A stretch of 64,000 bases of DNA from Formicarius rufipectus (lineage: Eukaryota > Chordata > Aves > Passeriformes > Formicariidae), in contig VXAU01000765.1 in assembly GCA_013399695.1 (NCBI GenBank), positions 5,235-69,234 on the forward strand, in the 5' to 3' direction. The notes under the pieces were generated by a model. That model was not told where the DNA came from and did no database searches. It worked only from the letters and a program-made list of their open reading frames with translations. Each line of letters opens with the position of its first letter. Position 1 is the stretch's first letter. Positions 61,659 to 64,000 of the stretch are shown here, in pieces. Both the position numbers and the translations under genes were made by a program.

Positions 61659-64000
61659 TCAGGAATTTAAACATAGGAATATTTGATGTGAAAATATCTT
61701 TATAATCAGCAGTTTCTAGAATTTTTTTCACTATGTATATTTAACAAGTTTTGAGGATATTCCCTGAATGTTCTTCCTGCAATAAAGCTCCAGGAACAAC
61801 TCTGGTTTCTTGTTTCATAAAGTTTTAATAGATACACCAATGACAGGCTGTTACGGACCATTCAACACAAGAGTGCTTGACTTCAGTTAAAAAATTGCAT
61901 CCTACCACTCTAGGTGAGAAAGTAGGAGAATAAAATACTTGCATCTCACAACTGAGATCAAAGTTCAAATCTGCAGATGACCTTCATAACATGAATTTTA
62001 ACTAAGTCTCTTTGTCTGCCATCCAAAGGAATATATCACCATGCAGAAACAACATGACAACTTAAATTGAAACAAAACATGAGACTATGAAGAAATAAAT
62101 AATGAAGTAGTTCTCAACACCTTCAAAGGCTGTATCTTTCAGGTAGAAGATGAGATCAGTGTTAGGTCAGTGTTCTGAACTTCATTTATCATAGCCTTGA
62201 AGGTATTTAACTGGTATCAATTTAACAATCTTTAAAAGCAGAAATATTCACAATACACAATTAAAAAGAATGAGAACCACCTGAACGCATATTTGCAGAG
62301 TGCAAAACACCAGAACGACTATGACAGGGCATTTATCAGGTAAATAAAATGTGTTTTATTTATAAATATTTACCTATTACACTAGAAGGCTTATTAATAG
62401 TTTTTCCGGTCCCTTGTGCACAAGGTAAGCTTTATAAAATATATTTACCTGAAAGACTAAACTACACTGAGAAGATCAGTCATTTTCTATCTTCATATAT
62501 TTTCTAACAGAACAATAATTATTAAAATGACAAATGAATATGGTTATAATGATGATGGAAATGAAAAGGAGATAAAATGAGCCATAACTAGACTGTTATG
62601 CTAGACCTCACCTGATTTTCATCCAAGTGAGAATGCTCTAGGCTGGAATAAGTTGCCTACAAGCTCCATACAAGTTCTTACCATAAGGCTGAATACCTCA
62701 CAGGTTTTTATGCGGTGTAGGATGAGAATTATTTGGACACCCTACCTAACTCCAAAGTAGTAGCCATTCCCTGACAGAACCCTTTCTAATTCTCCCTTTG
62801 AACCATACAGATATACACCACAGGACATTATCCCACCAACCAGTACTAAAATATGCCTCATAAATATATAAAACTGTTTCCCTAATAGTTATAAGAGAAG
62901 TTTAGGACATCTTGGGTCATGAGTCATATGTTAAGTATTTACTCAAAGGGCCACTACAGGACTTAGGGGTCAGATGGAGCACAATATTATGCTGATGCAT
63001 TTGGACTACCTAATTTTTTTTTTCTTTTCTCTCTAGGGATAAGGTTCTTTGATGAGTATCTGGAAGTTCTTTAGCTAGCTATCCAACTCTGCATTAAAGC
63101 ATGAACATTTTTACTATGAAAGGATACTACAGATGTGTTTGGGAATCCAAGCATGTGCCAGTACGAAGAGGCATGGCACAACACACTGCAAGTTAGAATA
63201 TTCCAAATCTGTTCAAGGATAAGAGACATGGGACATAGGGCCCTTTTCTGTGTCAGTGGGTCAAAGTATAAACTTTCATCACTTTATTCTCGTTGACTTT
63301 GTGACAGTTTGCAACAGGGTACTTTGTTGTTCTCTGCCCTACAGTCTTCAAACACATATTCAGATAACAAGAATCCCTATAGTTCAGTGCTCTGTTGTCA
63401 GACAGATGCCACAAAAATCTCCCCATGCTGACTCTGAAAGTCACAGGGGAATGAAGCTTAACTTCACTGTCTTGAAAAATTAAAAACTCCACAAGAGGTA
63501 AGCAATGTCAAGAGAAGTAGTTTTCAATTCAAGCAGTATGTGTAGGTAAAAAAAGTATAGTCTGTGCTATACAAAATAACTCAAACCCCCCCAAAAAATG
63601 CATCCAAACACTCTTTAGGTTTGTGTTCCACTTTCTCCCAAGTATTAGTGTCACAGTCCTTTCATTAGACTTTTTCAGATATCTCAGATACAGACCTTCA
63701 CTCTACTCAGCTCTGGAGACAATACAAGATTTTGTATTACACAGGAGAGTTATCTTCTCTTTCAGGCCAATCACCAACCTGACAATTTAAGGAAAGAATG
63801 AGACTAAAATAAGGCTGTGAGTCTTCCCAGAGAACCATCTTTATGCTGTTAGTTCCTCCTGTTCTCTAATGTCTTTGGCTTTTAAAAGGCATACGTATTT
63901 CAAAAAACAGCCATTTGTGAGCCGAAAAAGCCCTACAAAGTGGGAGAGCTATTTGTGATAGTGGAAGCTCTTAACTGGTGGGATGAACCTGCCTGGAGCT

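Larger units (their letters stand above)
52237..64000. other. long repeat-poor AT-rich stretch
   Basis: About 11.8 kb with no gene or larger mobile element recognised. Contains a T-run at 55003-55020 and an A-rich run at 61627-61658. An undetermined base lies at 59765. Open frames are all under 100 codons and lack domains. Confidence 0.5.

Noticed and set aside
1..64000. CRISPR arrays, bacterial operons, rRNA genes or mitochondrial inserts
   Set aside because: No regularly spaced direct repeats, ribosome-binding-site/ORF series, rRNA-like or mitochondrial-like sequence was seen; composition and repeats are those of a bird nuclear genome.

Overview
This is an AT-rich vertebrate genomic window with no protein-coding gene I can recognise. 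Nothing in it looks like an operon, a bacterial gene or a compact genome. The repeats point to a bird, probably a passerine. There are four CR1 LINE copies and seven endogenous-retrovirus LTRs, several beginning TGTCCT as in common avian ERV LTRs. There is also a small SINE with a tRNA-Ile-like head and a CR1-like tail, as described for the zebra finch SINE TguSINE1. The window is best read as intergenic or intronic DNA. The long open frames are chance frames, shadows of repeats, or relics.

Layout. 0-6 kb: a pure (CTTTC)11 tract, a complete solo LTR (1678-2171, minus), CAAA-rich tracts and unique AT-rich DNA. 6.1-17.5 kb is the repeat-dense part. It holds an RTE-like LINE fragment bounded by a perfect 10-bp target-site duplication (6125-6909, minus), a CR1 copy (about 7085-8934, plus), a second CR1 (9788-10519, minus), a solo LTR with duplication GCAAT (13085-13836, plus), a related degraded LTR (about 14340-15270, plus) and a third CR1 (about 15945-17500, minus). 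17.5-25 kb is unique AT-rich DNA. 25-31 kb holds a truncated LTR stopping at an undetermined base (25172-25402), an LTR 3' part (about 26950-27556) and a solo LTR with duplication AATAG (30064-30806). 31-48 kb is mostly unique, with one old CR1 (about 36410-37165). 48-52 kb has another LTR (about 48101-48726), several CAAA-rich tracts and the SINE (52109-52236). 52-64 kb is unique, repeat-poor DNA.

The most notable item is the RTE-like LINE fragment. It keeps about 190 open codons of reverse-transcriptase C-terminal region, followed in the same frame, after one TGA stop, by a C-X2-C-X12-H-X3-C zinc finger. Its intact duplication and higher CpG content suggest it is younger than the CR1 copies. 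Avian RTE elements (AviRTE) are known to have entered some bird lineages by horizontal transfer; whether this copy belongs to that family cannot be decided from the sequence alone. The other elements are decayed: stop codons, internal deletions, and one CR1 copy whose reverse-transcriptase catalytic Asp-Asp pair has become Asn-Asn. Family assignments are from memory of repeat families, not from a database search.
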